A program made the translations under genes and the position numbers. A stretch of 64,000 nucleotides of DNA from Epinephelus fuscoguttatus (Eukaryota; Chordata; Actinopteri; Perciformes; Serranidae): the NCBI RefSeq assembly GCF_011397635.1, contig NC_064763.1, positions 27,169,437 through 27,233,436 of the forward strand, in the 5' to 3' direction. This document shows, one piece after another, positions 11,691 to 23,708 of the stretch (the first letter of the stretch is position 1; every line of letters starts with the position of its first letter). The notes beneath the pieces were generated by a model. That model saw only the letters and a list, made by a program, of their open reading frames with translations, did no database searches and was not told the DNA's origin.

Positions 11691-12370
11691 GGTAACCGGT
11701 GGCGTCAGGGGGAAACGCGCCGAGACAAGAACCAAGGTTACGGTGGTGAAATGTCCGAGTGGGGTTGGTGCGAGGTGCAGTGGATGGGTCCAACAAACTG
11801 GGAGAAAGGTGTTCGCAACCCGTAAGATTCTAAAGCCAAACCCTGTTCTTTCTTCCTAAACCTAACCATGTGTTTTTGTTGCCGAAGTCCAACCACGTGC
11901 GTTTGTTGTTGAAGGAAATAAAACGTCTGTTTGCAGTGTTGTGCTGACGTAGTGCATTTATTTTAAAAGAAACAGCATGGGGCGTCGGTGGCTTGGTGGT
12001 GGAGCGGGCGCCCCATGTGCAGGGCTGTTGCCGCAGCGGCCCGGGTTCGGGTCTGGCCTGTGGCCCTTTGCTCCATGTCATCCCCCCTTCTCTCTCTCCC
12101 CCTTTCACGCTTACCTGTCCTGTCCATTAAAGGCAAAATGCCCAAAAAAATATTTAAAAAAAAAAAAAAAAAGAAACAGCATGTAAACTATACATTTCCT
12201 GTTAAAACAGTGCATGTAACAGGCAGAACTTGACACGGTGTCCAAGAGCGTCAACAACCATCACACCCAGGGTATTGCATGTCGTATCTGGACATGGAAA
12301 GTCCAAGGCCAAACGTCAATATGTGACAAGGTTGGAGTGAGAATGTGTTGGACAAAGTGTCGGTATTTGA
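11690..12370. repeat. Dispersed repeat family, copy 1 (interrupted by a SINE)
   Basis: Segments around GGGTCCAACAAAC, GCATTTATTTT, CATTTCCTGT, GACACGG.GTCC and TGGAGTGAGAATGTGTTGG recur in the same order at 24770-25045, and the first also at 36945-36985. The copies are therefore one family of moderately old, non-coding repeats. Here the sequence is split at 11978 by a SINE. Confidence 0.65.
11965..12184 (+). mobile_element. tRNA-derived SINE with poly-A tail and target-site duplication
   Basis: The body (about 11980-12155) has a pol III A-box-like TGGCTTGGTGG (11989-11999) and a B-box-like GGTTCGGGTC (12044-12053), then a pyrimidine-rich stretch, and ends in a poly-A run (about 12155-12172). 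It is bracketed by the direct repeat AAAAGAAACAGCAT (11965-11978 and about 12169-12182), the mark of target-primed retrotransposition. The clean duplication indicates a fairly recent insertion. Confidence 0.85.
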
Positions 12371-14715
12371 TGACCTACAAATAAAAATGGGTTCAGAAAA
12401 CAGTCTTTAATTGATGGATCTTTGACGCTGTCACTATGAACGGATAGAATAGAATATTGTATGGTAATAATATTAAACCAAAATATCATAAAGGTATTGT
12501 GTTTATTGTCATGTGGGTAAATTTTCTGAAAGAAATGGGCATTTGTTATATTGCATTATTCTGGGGATTACAAAATTGAATCTAATTTTGGATAGTCATG
12601 TATCTTTCACTTTATATAAGTAAATAATGACTGTATAATCTGTAACTACTCATATGAAATTATTTCTAATTGAGTCACTGGTATGGTGGCAGCATTCAAA
12701 CAATAACTCATGGCAGAAAGTCAGCAGCGTTTTAATTTTTTGGAGCGCTGTGGGGGATAATAGGAAACAAAACAACCAGAAGAGATTGGCCCTTACAAAA
12801 TAAAAAATGCTAATCTTGGGTGCCCCAGTTCTCCCTGCCACTTTGTGTAACAGTGTCACATGCAAAGACTTAGGGCACATTCTTTAGCAAGCAGGAGTGT
12901 TAAGTGGATAACCTGGGGGTTCACCAGTCCAGTGAGAAATGATGAATGGGAGGCTATTTAAGTTTTATCACAGACCTCTGGAGAAAGACTCTGAACCTGC
13001 AGCCCCAAAGCTACTTATGAAGGTTAGGCAATTCAGATACTGCACAGGAGGGTTATACACCTTTTTCTGGACTCTCTTGGTTTCTACATACACTCATTTG
13101 AGACTGAAGTCTGTGCTTTCTCTCACAATGACTTCCATCACCATGTTCTCCCTCTTGTTCTTTCTCACTCCTTACCCTTGCAATACCATGACAGGACAAA
13201 CGAGAAGAGGTACGTATGGGATTCTGATCTTACCTGCACTTGTCTTTCCCACCACTTCGAAATCTTCCAGTGCTCATTTCCTCCCCTGTAGGAACACACA
13301 AACACATGTATGCCTGAGCAAAATGTAAACAACGAGGAAACACACATGCCAAGATAAAATACTTGCTTCTATGGCAGCCAGTTTAGCATGAGCACAGACC
13401 AGGGTCCAATAAAACAGACCTGACAGAGATGCCTGAAAGTCATTTCTGAAATGGCTTTGTAATCATGTCAAATCACGGTTAGCTTCATCCACATTAAAGT
13501 GGCAGTGCCCCATAGGTCACATGTAAAAACAGAAACGCTTTACCTAGGAGCCATTTTGTAAAACTTGATCAAAGTGGGATTATTTGATTAATTTAATATT
13601 CATTCAGGTATGCTGTGTACAAAACGAGCTCATGGTTGACTAATCTATAAAAACAGATATCAATATGTGTGTAAAATCAGTAGGCAACGTTCAAGAATTT
13701 GGTAATTGAAGCGTTCTTTTTTCTGTTTGTTGTCCAAGTGGTAATGGTCAATCACATTTGAGCTGCAAATAAACAGTTCGTGTGAAGAGACGAAATGCAG
13801 TGTCTGAACCCATCAGCTATTGTCTAATGACAATTTAGCTTTATATTGGCGTTTTAATACTGATCTGCCTTCATTTGTCTGTTTATAGATTTTAGTCAAA
13901 ATGACCATCGTAAGGCATACAAAGTCTTGGCCCAGATGTCCACTGGCTACCCTGGAACCCCTGAAATATTGGCCAGTGGGTTCCCACAATTAATTCATGA
14001 GCCTAGCATTAAAATCCAAAGCAGAAAAGCAATATTTTGAGACCCTTAGGCCTTTAAAGTTTTACAATTACTGACGAATTATCAGGAAACAGCAGTATTT
14101 ATTATTGTGACGAGTCTGTAATGCCGTTGTTTTTGTCATTTGTGTGAGGACATCATGTTTTACATACAGCTGCATTAGCGTTAATTAATATATTTTTTGT
14201 CCACTTGGGGGCAGCACAACAAGCTGAAAACACATTGACATGACATGAAATCACCTTTCGGCTAACATGTTAGCAAACTAGTTGGCTAATTGCACATGCA
14301 GCATACACTGGTACATTAGCATTCATTTGGAGTTTCTGGTCACCTAACAGATGTCCAATATTGAATCACTTTTTAGCTTGAGGGAAATATGTTTAGCTCC
14401 TGAATGCTCTGCTATGTCCACTAGCCGTTTGCTTTTGTTTGGTGCTGGGCAGGTAGTGTAGAGATGGGATTTGGAGCTTGTTTGCTGATGAAAATGAGGT
14501 TAATGAGAGCAGTGAGAAGGAACCAAAACAATAAAGATGTGAGCTATGAAACCAAATTGATAATCTGAAACTTGCTAAAACGCTCCGAAGAACTGAGAGC
14601 AACTACAAGATGTCTCAGGGTTCATAATTATGATTCCTATCACTCCTTTCATATTACCGTACATGTAGTAATTTCATACAATGTTAATATAAATGTATGA
14701 ATTAGTGTGTAGCTT

Positions 14716-15540
14716 TAAAGGGATGGTTTCCCCCACAATCAACAATACATATTTTTCCTCTTAGCTGTAGTGCTATTTATCAGTCTAGATTGTTTTGGTG
14801 TGGGTTGTCAAGTGTTGGAGATATCGGCTGTAGAGATGTCTGCCTTCTCTCGAATACAATGGAACTAGATGGCACTCAGCTTGTGGTGCTCAAAGCGCCA
14901 AATAAATGGGTCCATGTCATTGGTTCGACAGCCCATTGGTTCGACATCCCATTAGTCCGACTGTCCGCGGTGCTGAACGGCTTGCGGCGGGCGTATGGTG
15001 CGCTGCAACTGGCTTGAGGCGGGGCAGGCTCACGGCTTATGTGTTTGTCACTTTCTTTTTCATTTTAACCCACACTATGATCTTTTCCTGACCCTAACCA
15101 AGTGGTTTTTGTGCCTAAACCTAACCAGACCTTAACCACAGGGCATCATGATGATTTCAGAACGGACTTCGGAACAATGAGTTTAATATGGTCAGAACAA
15201 TGGGATGTCGAACCAATGGGCTGTCGAACCAATGGGCAGTTCCCAAATAAATTACATTTAAAAAGCTCAAAGGCAATGTCTCTTTCCAGATATCATGATC
15301 TGGTTAGTCAAGATAATCCACATACCTTGTTGTGAACAGTTTCATGTAGGAGCTATTTTCTCTCTACCAAACTACACCCGCCAATTGCATTGCCACGCAG
15401 AAGGAAGCGTGCATCTACAGCTAGCTCATGTAGCACCACTGAGTTAGGGGATGTTACAGATCAGCCAAGGAGGACACCATTAATGTTTACATCACATGAG
15501 CCTGTCGTCCATGAGTAGATGTGCATTAATGCTAAATTGT
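14716..15540. mobile_element. Partial palindromic MITE hosting a second MITE
   Basis: The left end TTAAAGGGATGGTTTCCCCC matches the AGGGATRGTT-type termini of fish TTAA-target MITEs. The arm 14740-14897 (TTTTTCCTCTTAGCTGTAGTG through AACTAGATGGCACTC) is the reverse complement of 28440-28561. The later arm (CAAGATAATCCACA.ACCTTG, GTTTCATGTAGGA) matches 28333-28420 directly, so the family is a long foldback. The second half of the palindrome appears lost on the right. It is split at 14908-15242 by another element. Confidence 0.6.
14908..15242. mobile_element. 335-bp MITE with ~40-bp terminal inverted repeats
   Basis: The left end reads CATTGGTTCGACAGCCCATT GGTTCGACATCCCATT and the right end is its near-perfect reverse complement (about 15200-15236). 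The flanks carry the identical 10-bp repeat CCAAATAAAT (14898-14907 and 15243-15252). A 9-11 bp duplication fits Mutator-like transposases best, but superfamily assignment is inference. The interior is non-coding. Confidence 0.8.
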
Positions 15541-17690
15541 CTTAATACTGATATTCTTAACCCGAGAATAAATGATTTACAGAGACACGTGATTGACGTT
15601 ATGAGGATTAAAATGTGGTCCCCATAAGGTCAGTCTGTGTGAATCCTTGTGAATAGGTCTTTGTACACAATATTAATAAAACACACAGTCACACACAGAC
15701 TAATTGAGACGTACCACACAGGCATCTGAGAGTGGAAGGATTTCAGAGGAATATAACACAATTGACTCTTACTAGACCCTATACTAGACTTTTCCTAAAC
15801 CAATTTCACAAACAAGTGTTCCAAGATTTCCAAAATAATTCAAGGGTTCAACCATTATAGAAGTAGACTACACTTGTACCTATGTCTGTGACCTTTGAGA
15901 CCTTAAGTTATCAACTTCGACAAAGGCAAGAAAATCCATGTGTCTCTATGACAGTGTCCATTGTGTCAGGAAAATTAACAATATCACGACTGCTCCTTGA
16001 ATAATTGTTTCTTCTGTCTTAAGTACCTGCTGAGAACACAAAAACAACATCATCCATTCAGTCCAATACCTTTTTCCGTGTGTCTTTCCTGTGGTGTTCG
16101 GAAAAAGCTGCAGACCCCGTGCGCACAGACGACGAAGTCCTCCGAAGGGGATTCAAGAGACTGGACCTGCTTCCCTACAGTGAGTCCCGTTGTTTGACTG
16201 TTTGTTCTCTTTTTGGTACCCTCACTTTGCTCTCAGCCGTTCCCCTTCTGGGTGCAAGCTGCCTCACAAAACCTGCTCTGGACTTAAAGCGTAACATCGG
16301 ATCAAGCTATTATCCCAGGTTGGTTAACAAGCCGGTGAGAAAGTATTATCTTATTTATGAATGGACATGTCTGTTTATTGAATGTCACCATGACGCAAGG
16401 TATTTGTTGCACCAAAGCCTTCTTTGTATGTTCATAAATAATCCTTCACTTTCTTAACAATATGGAATGTGTAGGGTGCTCTCTACTTTACTGTGTGCTG
16501 TTTCAGCTCCATTGATCGTTAAGTGACATGTAGCAGTTGAAAGCATGTATTGTCTCAGGTCTGAATTTAAAATATTTCAGTATTAAACATCAAGGATTTT
16601 GTCAGATATTTCTAAACTCAAAAAGGCTGTCAAGAGCACATTGCCAATTTTCTATTTTTTGTGTGTGCAGCATTTTGTCAGTCCACCGGACAGTCAGGCT
16701 CCCTGTTTGCCCCTGTTTCTAGTCTTAATGCTGAGCTAAGCTAAATAGCTGCTGGCTCTAGACTCATATTTAATGTACAGACATGAGTGCGGTATCACTC
16801 CTCTCATCTACCTCTCTGCAATAACACACAAACATGTCTTAGAATGTTGAAAAAAAAATCAAATCACAGTTTAAAAGCAAAATGTACTTGTCTTGTTGAG
16901 TCCTGTAACATTAGAAAGTGCTAGAGATTGGAAATGTTTAACTTTTTAAAGAGAACATGAGCTAAATAAGCTACCTAAAGGTTTGAGGTTTGAAAAGATG
17001 TCCTCTCAGACACCCACACACTGTGTAGCATCTCATCAACATCTCACAAAATGTGTTGCGTCTCTCTGTCCTCGCCCCTCCTCTGCCTCATAATCAGGAT
17101 TTAAAGTAATCTTTGCCATCCAAACCTGATTAATTTTACCCTGCTGACAGTGTTTGTGCGTGTGCACTGCTGTGTCTTTTTTCATACTTACACTGGGGGT
17201 GCCAAAGACAATTATTCAGATTCTACATATAGCAGCTTCCATTAACCTTTGTTCAATTCAGCAAATTATTAGTTCGAAACGCCTTTTTATTACCTCCCTC
17301 AAGGCAGTCATGTTCTCAGTTTGGATTGTTTGTTTGTTTGGCATGGGCCAAAGGCACAACATTACATTTTGGAGTGGATCCAAATCACAAATTGTTTTTC
17401 ACTTTTGTTAACCATGTGAGATCAGGCATTTGGCCTTAGTGGAGGTCTGCACTGTCTGACTGCCCTTCTAGTTTGGATCTTTCAATCAATGGACAAATGT
17501 ATTCATTTAATGTACATATATCTTTTAATACATCTTTGTATTCCTTCCAGTCACTCAATTGATTTATTTAAATGTGTTTATATGTCATACATGAGTAAAA
17601 CCTTTTTAGAGCTCTCTTTTTACTATCCAATGAATTGCTGTCAAAGCGTCACTCTGTTCTTCAGACCACTCACAGTGAACAGTCACCAAG
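15541..17690. other. Intergenic DNA, no firm gene
   Basis: Mostly unique AT-rich sequence. The only item of note is the exon-like block at 16114-16179, listed separately. No recognised repeat family. Confidence 0.4.
16114..16179 (+). other. Exon-like block, possible unannotated coding exon
   Basis: A pyrimidine-rich tract and GCTGCAG acceptor precede 66 bp that end at a CCCTACA|GTGAGT donor. The block has more CpG than its surroundings and one open frame reads DPVRTDDEVLRRGFKRLDLL. No partner exons were found on this strand and I recognise no family. A chance combination of splice-like signals is quite possible. Confidence 0.2.
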
Positions 17691-18110
17691 CAGTAACCAC
17701 TGAAAAATGAAGCCAAAAACTGCAGTTCCTCTGATGACCACTCGAGGCTGGATTCAAGAACGAGTCAATCCCCATAGACCCCCATGTCAAAATGCCCAAC
17801 TTTACAGCAGAAATAAACACTTTTACAGCCTGCTACAAACAATGGTTTTGGTTTCTACAGCTTATTTCAACGTTTATGACATCTGTCTGGGGGTGAATTT
17901 TTATATTACTCACCTGCTTACATAGTGTCTTCGGCTTCTCAGTCGCCCCGCGTCCACCATCCATTCTCATCCAAATATAGTCACTTCTGGCTCCAAAAAA
18001 ATCAAGATGGTGACAACCAAGATGCCGTACTCGAAGCTTCAGAAAGGGAGTCCACAAACCAATGGGTGGCGTCATGGTAGCTACATCCATCATGTTTTAC
18101 AGTCTATTGT
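17690..18110. repeat. Interspersed repeat common in fish, ends in TTTTACAGTCTATTG
   Basis: The stretch containing CCACTCGAGGCTGG, CAATCCCCATAGACCCCCAT and ACATCCATCATGTTTTACAG has the wording of a widespread fish interspersed repeat. The assignment comes from memory of the family's wording, not from a search. It is non-coding here. Confidence 0.5.
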
Positions 18111-18410
18111 CAAGACCTCTTGCATTATTGTTTGCTGCTAAATCTGAGTTGCTTAGTTGTATCTCAGTTGCTAAATTGGTTAACTAAAGCCACCTGTTGG
18201 GACATATTGCCAGAGATGTGGAACTGCATACTTACTCCTAAATCCACCAATAAGTTGTTTTATTGTTGACTTTTTTTAAGCTTCTCAAAGATATTCTGGA
18301 AAAGGGAAGATGTCCAATTTCCAGGTTTCCCATGAGGGTAGGAAACTAATCACATGGCTTTTAAGATCCTGTACTGAAACCTGTATCATTTCTCTTTTTA
18401 CCTGCCACAG

Positions 18411-18778
18411 AGAGGATTAGCATTTTCGCCTCACAGCAAGAGGGTTTCAAACCTGGGGTGGGGGATTAAAACCCTGGGGTGGGGGAGCCATGTCAGCATG
18501 GGTTTTCTCCAGGTACTCCAGCTTCCTCCCACAGACACAGACATGCAGATTATATTAAGTGGTGATTCTAATTGTCCGTAGGTGTGAATGTGAGTGTGAA
18601 TGGTTGTCTGTCTCTGTATGTGTCAGCTCTACAATAGTCTGGAGACCTGTCCAGGGTGTATCCCGCCTCTTGCCCAGTGTCAGCTGAGATAGGCTCCAGC
18701 TCCCCCATGACCCCGAACAGGATAAGTGGTTAAGGAAAATGAATGAATGAATGAATGAATGAATGAATGAATGAATGT
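18411..18778 (+). mobile_element. Non-LTR retrotransposon 3' tail with (GAAT)n end
   Basis: It contains GTGTGAATGTGAGTGTGAAT, GACCTGTCCAGGGTGTATCC, AGGCTCCAGC and ACCCCGAACAGGATAAGTGG, the typical 3' region of fish L2-like LINEs and SINEs that share their tails. It ends in about ten tetranucleotide repeats (18738-18778), as these elements do. There is no ORF, so this is a 5'-truncated copy. Confidence 0.7.
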
Positions 18779-20989
18779 TGCATTACAGTATATAAAAAAA
18801 ATAAACACTCATGTCAAAACATATGTACAGTTGCTTTGCTTCTTTTTATTCATTTCTTTACGTCTCCAATGTACAGTAGTGTTATTGGAAGATAAGATGA
18901 CAAAAAGGCACAAATTCACAATAAAAGAAAGAAAAACAGGAGACAAGTTAACAGGAGTGAGAGATAGAGTCAGAGAGAGAAAGAGAGAGAAGAGAGTTTT
19001 AAAAACAGTTTGGGATTGTGGAATCATTTGGTTTCATATTCTGATTATAAATCGAGGAATCTAACAACAGATATCTATGAGATTGTCTCTGTTAAACCAT
19101 GTTCTCTCACAGGTTTGTATGGTGTCTTCAGGCTCAGTTTCTGCTTTCAAACAACCACATCGAATTGTCTTTTTTTTCTGTGAAGCTATAACTCCAACCC
19201 TCCAGCACCCAGTGCACCTAAATGCAGGATAATTTCCCCTCGATTCCCCATCACAAACCATGAAAGGGGGAAAATCTTACTTGCACCGAGGCTCCACTTA
19301 CTGTAGGGCTGACACCATCAGCTAATTATGTGGATCAATGAACTGACCCAAGCTGCCGTTTATAAGTTCCTTTTCAGTGAGAGAAGCGAGTGTAGTTCAG
19401 AGACTGACAACAGAGGTACAACAACACTCAGAACAAAAATATATATCTATACACTGTCCTGCCAATGAGACGTGGTCCCTGTGAGGGAAGACCGTGAGAA
19501 GGAGAGGAAATAGTGAACAGGGTTTTTGCTTCTTTTTTTTTTCCCCCCTCCAACTACAAATCACACGGCAACTCTTCACTGCTTTGCTGGAGCATCCTAA
19601 AATCTGCTGCAACATCATCTATAACATTATGTGAGAATGCATTTTTTTTTATGTCTACAGCTGACAGTATTCCTCAAAATGTCTTATCAGCACTAAAGTT
19701 CAGCAACTATAACTCTACATTTCCTCATAATAATACCTCTGTGAGAGCAACTTGGTCACTGTGGTCTGTGTGATGCTGAATATTTAGCGATGGAATAAGA
19801 GGACTGGGTGTCAGGAAGGTGTGCTGTAGGCCTGGCAGGACAGTCTGATCTATATATATGTGTTCATCTACATTAATTTATTTACTATTTACAAGGTCAA
19901 TACATACAGTACATCCACAAATCTCCATGATTCAGTTGGTAGCCCCACCACAGACAGTGAGTGAGATGCTCGATGGACACAGAGAGAGGTGGAGAGAGGT
20001 GGAAGGGTTGGACATCCAGGACCAGCGCTTTCTTTAAATAGGAGGCAACAGAAAATGTCTTATAAAATTAACCTGACATATAGATATACAGGGACATGAA
20101 GATGAGGCAATCCTAAACTATTATGCTTGAATGGTTGCCAATAATGCCCTGAGCAGGTTTTAATGGCCCTTTTTACGCCTTTAGTTTCCTTATGGCCCAT
20201 AAAAGAAATTTGGTTTTATTGGCTAATGTGCTTGGGCTTAAGACAGATCGCATAAATGTATAATAATCGTACAATGATGTTACTTCAATATTATCCTGTA
20301 AAATGATGCATAAAGTCATTTAAATTCTCCATTTCTGTGTGTAACAGAAACACAAAGGTCTGAACAAATTGAACTGATGAACATAGTTTATGTTCCTGCT
20401 AGAAATCACCTGAAAGACTTTTAGGAATTAGTTTCATCATCACTCAAATAGCCCTGGAAAACTTGTGTCAGTGCTGCTCTCAAAACAAAATTCACCCCAG
20501 TTCTATGAGCAACTTTAACAAGTATATATCAATATAATGGCTATTTATTTAAAGGTGCAGGTGTGTAATGCTTGGCCACATGCTCCAAACTAATGGGGGC
20601 AGCATTTCACCTCCAAGCCAACTAATAACAAACAGCAGGGCAAGAATACGCATGATTTGACCAAACTGCTGAAACTCTGAGAACCAGTGAAAATAACACT
20701 GCAGTCTTTTGTGGCAGTTTTAGCAAGATCATAGTCACAATTAAAACCATAAATTGACGCCATTTGGAATGTTTTCAGTTCAGTTTGTGTGTGTCATTAG
20801 TTGCACTGTCTGTGTTTCATGTATCTCTCGGCTTTATGACTTTCTTTGCCCAAAAACATCAGATTGTGGACTCTGGATTCAAACAAACAACAAATGGTTA
20901 GCACAGACTTGTAGTAATACCTAGATACCAGATGCCAAGATGGCACCTATTCATTCCAATTCCAGTTGTTCAACGGGCACATACGCCAC

Positions 20990-21024
<35 letters not shown>

Positions 21025-21040
21025 GCTTCTGGGTTTACTT
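18779..21040 (-). other. Unique intergenic sequence, possible distal 3'UTR of PITPNA
   Basis: This is unique sequence with few repeats. On the minus strand it contains several AATAAA hexamers (TTTATT near 18845 and 19875-19885) and AU-rich runs, as in a long vertebrate 3'UTR. A poly-A tract sits at 20990-21018. No coding exon was recognised. Attribution to PITPNA is only a hypothesis. Confidence 0.25.
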
Positions 21041-21051
21041 TCATGGTATGC

Positions 21052-21627
21052 TAGCCTGGAAATCCAGACCCAAATCGAGAAAGATTTAGGGTCTGGCCAT
21101 GAGTAATGAAAATGGCCCAACTCGAGGGGCGGCACCAAGCATGCATTTGAAAATATCACTGCACGCAATTGGATAACACTAGGACCAATCAGAACAATAC
21201 ACGGGGTGACGTATACACTTAGCTACCAGCAGAGCTAACTGGTAGATTAGACTCTTGCCGTATCCGGTTGGCAAAACAGCAAAAACGTCCTTCTTGCAAA
21301 GGAAAGATCTGAGCGCCGTCTTCTGTTCCTCTTTTAGAGAAAAAGCCAAGTCTAACTCGTTCGATGTAGCGGCCAAAGCCGTTTCAAACAACTGGTGTTC
21401 ATCAGTAGCCATCTTGTAATGTTTACTGACTGATTCCGGACTTCGTCGTCGCAGCGCTGTCGTCATCTGTTTAGCTCGCCTCTGGCCCGCCTATATCAGA
21501 TACACCGATGTGATTGGTGCAACTCGGTTTCATGGGCATAGGTAATGAGCATCATTACTGATTGCCAGAGTGACTCGCTGAGTGAATTCAAATTGTGCTC
21601 TCGCGAGAACTCTGGATTTCCAGGGTA
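21052..21627 (-). mobile_element. Inverted-repeat element carrying a RecQ-like helicase 5' fragment
   Basis: The termini TAGCCTGGAAATCCAGA (21052-21068) and TCTGGATTTCCAGGGTA (21611-21627) are a 17-bp inverted repeat with one mismatch. The 9-bp sequence ATGGTATGC is duplicated exactly outside both ends (21043-21051 and 21628-21636). Inside, on the minus strand, an ATG at 21466 opens 95 codons. Residues about 43-80 (LKEEQKTALRSFLCKKDVFA, then VLPTGYGKSLIYQL) match the start of a RecQ-family DNA helicase, with motif 0 Gln (EEQ) and Walker A (TGYGKS). The rest of the helicase is absent, so the product cannot be active. This is either a non-autonomous derivative of a transposon that encodes a helicase or a captured host gene start. 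Confidence 0.75.
21179..21466 (-). pseudogene. Truncated RecQ-like helicase ORF inside the element
   Basis: Ninety-five codons with an intact ATG. The peptide carries the Q-motif region and Walker A, then leaves family similarity after LALLVAK and reaches a stop about 13 residues later. RecQ helicases need six further motifs that are missing. Read alone it is a gene fragment. Confidence 0.7.
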
Positions 21628-21636
21628 ATGGTATGC

Positions 21637-23643
21637 AGCAATGTCACAGATTTTTGAATCACTTTTCTTGGCCTCGAGAACATTTTAAAAATATAAAACC
21701 TCCATGAATAAAATAACATAATAGAAAGAGTCATGATCAACCTTGTTTGCAGTTCGTGGTGTCCTGTCAACAGTAATACAGACATCCTTTTCATAATGGC
21801 GGCCTATGAGGTAAAAGTTTTTTGGGCCGCAGGGGATTTTTCTGCCGTAATACCACTAGCTGCCACTGGAAAATCTTGACTGCAAGGTTGAGCAGCATTT
21901 CTGGGTGCCTGACAATAAGCCTGCAAGCTAGTTTAGCCTAGCTATCTTAGCTTGGCTGTATACTGCCTGAATCAGCCGACCTAACCACACCAATGTTGCG
22001 GATTCCAGACCTTGGTTTGTTTGTCTGTCTGTCTGTCCATCACGGAAGATGAAATTGACGGAGAGATCAGGAGAGATCACAGGTAAAACAACAAAAACTA
22101 ATAACGAACTTGATCTCTTTGTCCTCTCATGTTGGACTGATGACAGACTGGACTCTGCAGTGACTCACTATCGGTTCTCGAGGTGCAAACTGGCATGCTC
22201 ATTTCAGTAGATATCACTGCAACACAATACATAGATGTCCTTGACAAAAAGTCAGAACTCCTACTTCCTCAGATTCTGTTGATGATGTTAGTTCATCTTT
22301 TGAATGTTTTATAACAAGAATTCTGGCCGTATCTTACACATTGCACCTCTGACTACTGACCTAACTCAAAAGTTTAGCTGTCTTTGTAGCTTGAGTTGCT
22401 ACACACCAGATAGATCAAGAAAATGTGTTAAATCCTCTTCAGTTTATTGATTGCCCAATTTGAGATTTGAAAACCATCCAGTTTAACGTTAATTACTATG
22501 AACTCAATCGTGCAAAAGGTTTGCTTATAGCATCTTAAATGTAGAAAATGTATGTACCTAAAACTGACAGGAAGGAAAATTATAATTATCTACTTGTCCT
22601 GATGGCAGTTTTTTGGCCGTGACACTCTTTTTTTATGATCCAAATGTAGCCTATTACCATAATTTCAAGCGACCTAAATCATCATTATGATTTTGGTCTT
22701 TTGACATTATCTGTTGCTTGCTCTTTAAAGTGTCGACACTGTTATCGGATGAGGAGGGGAAAGTAAACAGAAGATGGAAACGAGGATAATCCAAGTAACT
22801 GAGGACAAAGGAGGCCAAACAGACGTCAACAAGAGGAAGAAGGTAAGTGCTTGCTGTTATCGCTCCTCTAGCTCCATTACTTCCTCCCGTCTTTATCCAG
22901 CCAACATCAGATCTCTTCAAAGACACGCTACTGTACATCACTCATGTACACTCATGCATATACCGAGAAAACCACACTATTACACATGACAGGCTTCAGA
23001 ATCCAGCAGGAGAGAAATCCGCCTCATCCAAAGACAAACACAATAAAACCAGCATTTAATAAATAAATAATCAACAACGGAACAGTCCTTGACTTTCAGC
23101 TCGGGCTCTGCTTTGCTAAAACTGTTTTCAGGATATAGGAACAAACAGATTAGATTTGCGATGATAAAAAGGAGAGACCAACGTGTCATGGTAGTTATTG
23201 CTATCGCTGGATAAGACCATTTATCCACTGGAGGTGACAGAATGGGTGACAGGGCAAGAACTGATGCAGATCACATGAAGTTTTACTTTCAAAGACCTAT
23301 TTATCTATCAACAGCGAGCGGGAGGAGCTGTGTATCCATGATGGCTGCTAATGTTAAAAACACTGACATGGTAACAAGATTGCAGCCAAAAGGATGTTAG
23401 GTCTGTAGAAAGAAAGACTCATTTATGGCTGATCTTGTGTGCATTCCCCTTTGCAGAGTGATACGTCTTACATCTATCCTTATCTGTGTCTGAATGTGTG
23501 CGTATGCATTACTGTATGTTTCAATTACTGCACTTTCAAGTGGCCTGTTTGAACAGCCTGATAAAACCGAAGAGTTAAAAATCATCAGGAGAGAGAAAAA
23601 TGAAAAACATTGCTGGAAACCTTGAGACCTTACCACGCTACGG

Positions 23644-23645
<2 letters not shown>
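21637..23645. other. Unique sequence, no firm gene
   Basis: The only coding-like item is an ATG-led 23-codon stretch at 22774-22842 on the plus strand that ends at a good AG|GTAAGT donor; its upstream acceptor is weak and no partner exon is seen. A (TCTG)n run lies near 22020-22040. Confidence 0.35.

Positions 23646-23703
<58 letters not shown>
23646..23703. repeat. (CA)29 microsatellite
   Basis: An uninterrupted dinucleotide tract, probably highly polymorphic. An AT-rich TATATTTATA stretch follows at about 24045-24090. Confidence 0.95.

Positions 23704-23708
<5 letters not shown>

Noticed and set aside
11985-12055. Free-standing tRNA gene suggested by A and B boxes
   Set aside because: There is no cloverleaf with a paired acceptor stem. 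The poly-A tail and direct repeats identify a SINE.
11977-12233. Two plus-strand open frames over the SINE
   Set aside because: They are translations of the SINE body and poly-A tail, not genes.
12939-13328. 129-codon plus-strand frame
   Set aside because: No similarity to a known family, no splice context and composition like surrounding intergenic DNA.
16080-16457. Whole 125-codon plus-strand frame around the exon-like block
   Set aside because: Only the first part (16114-16179) has exon-like borders. The rest continues through a consensus donor into ordinary sequence.
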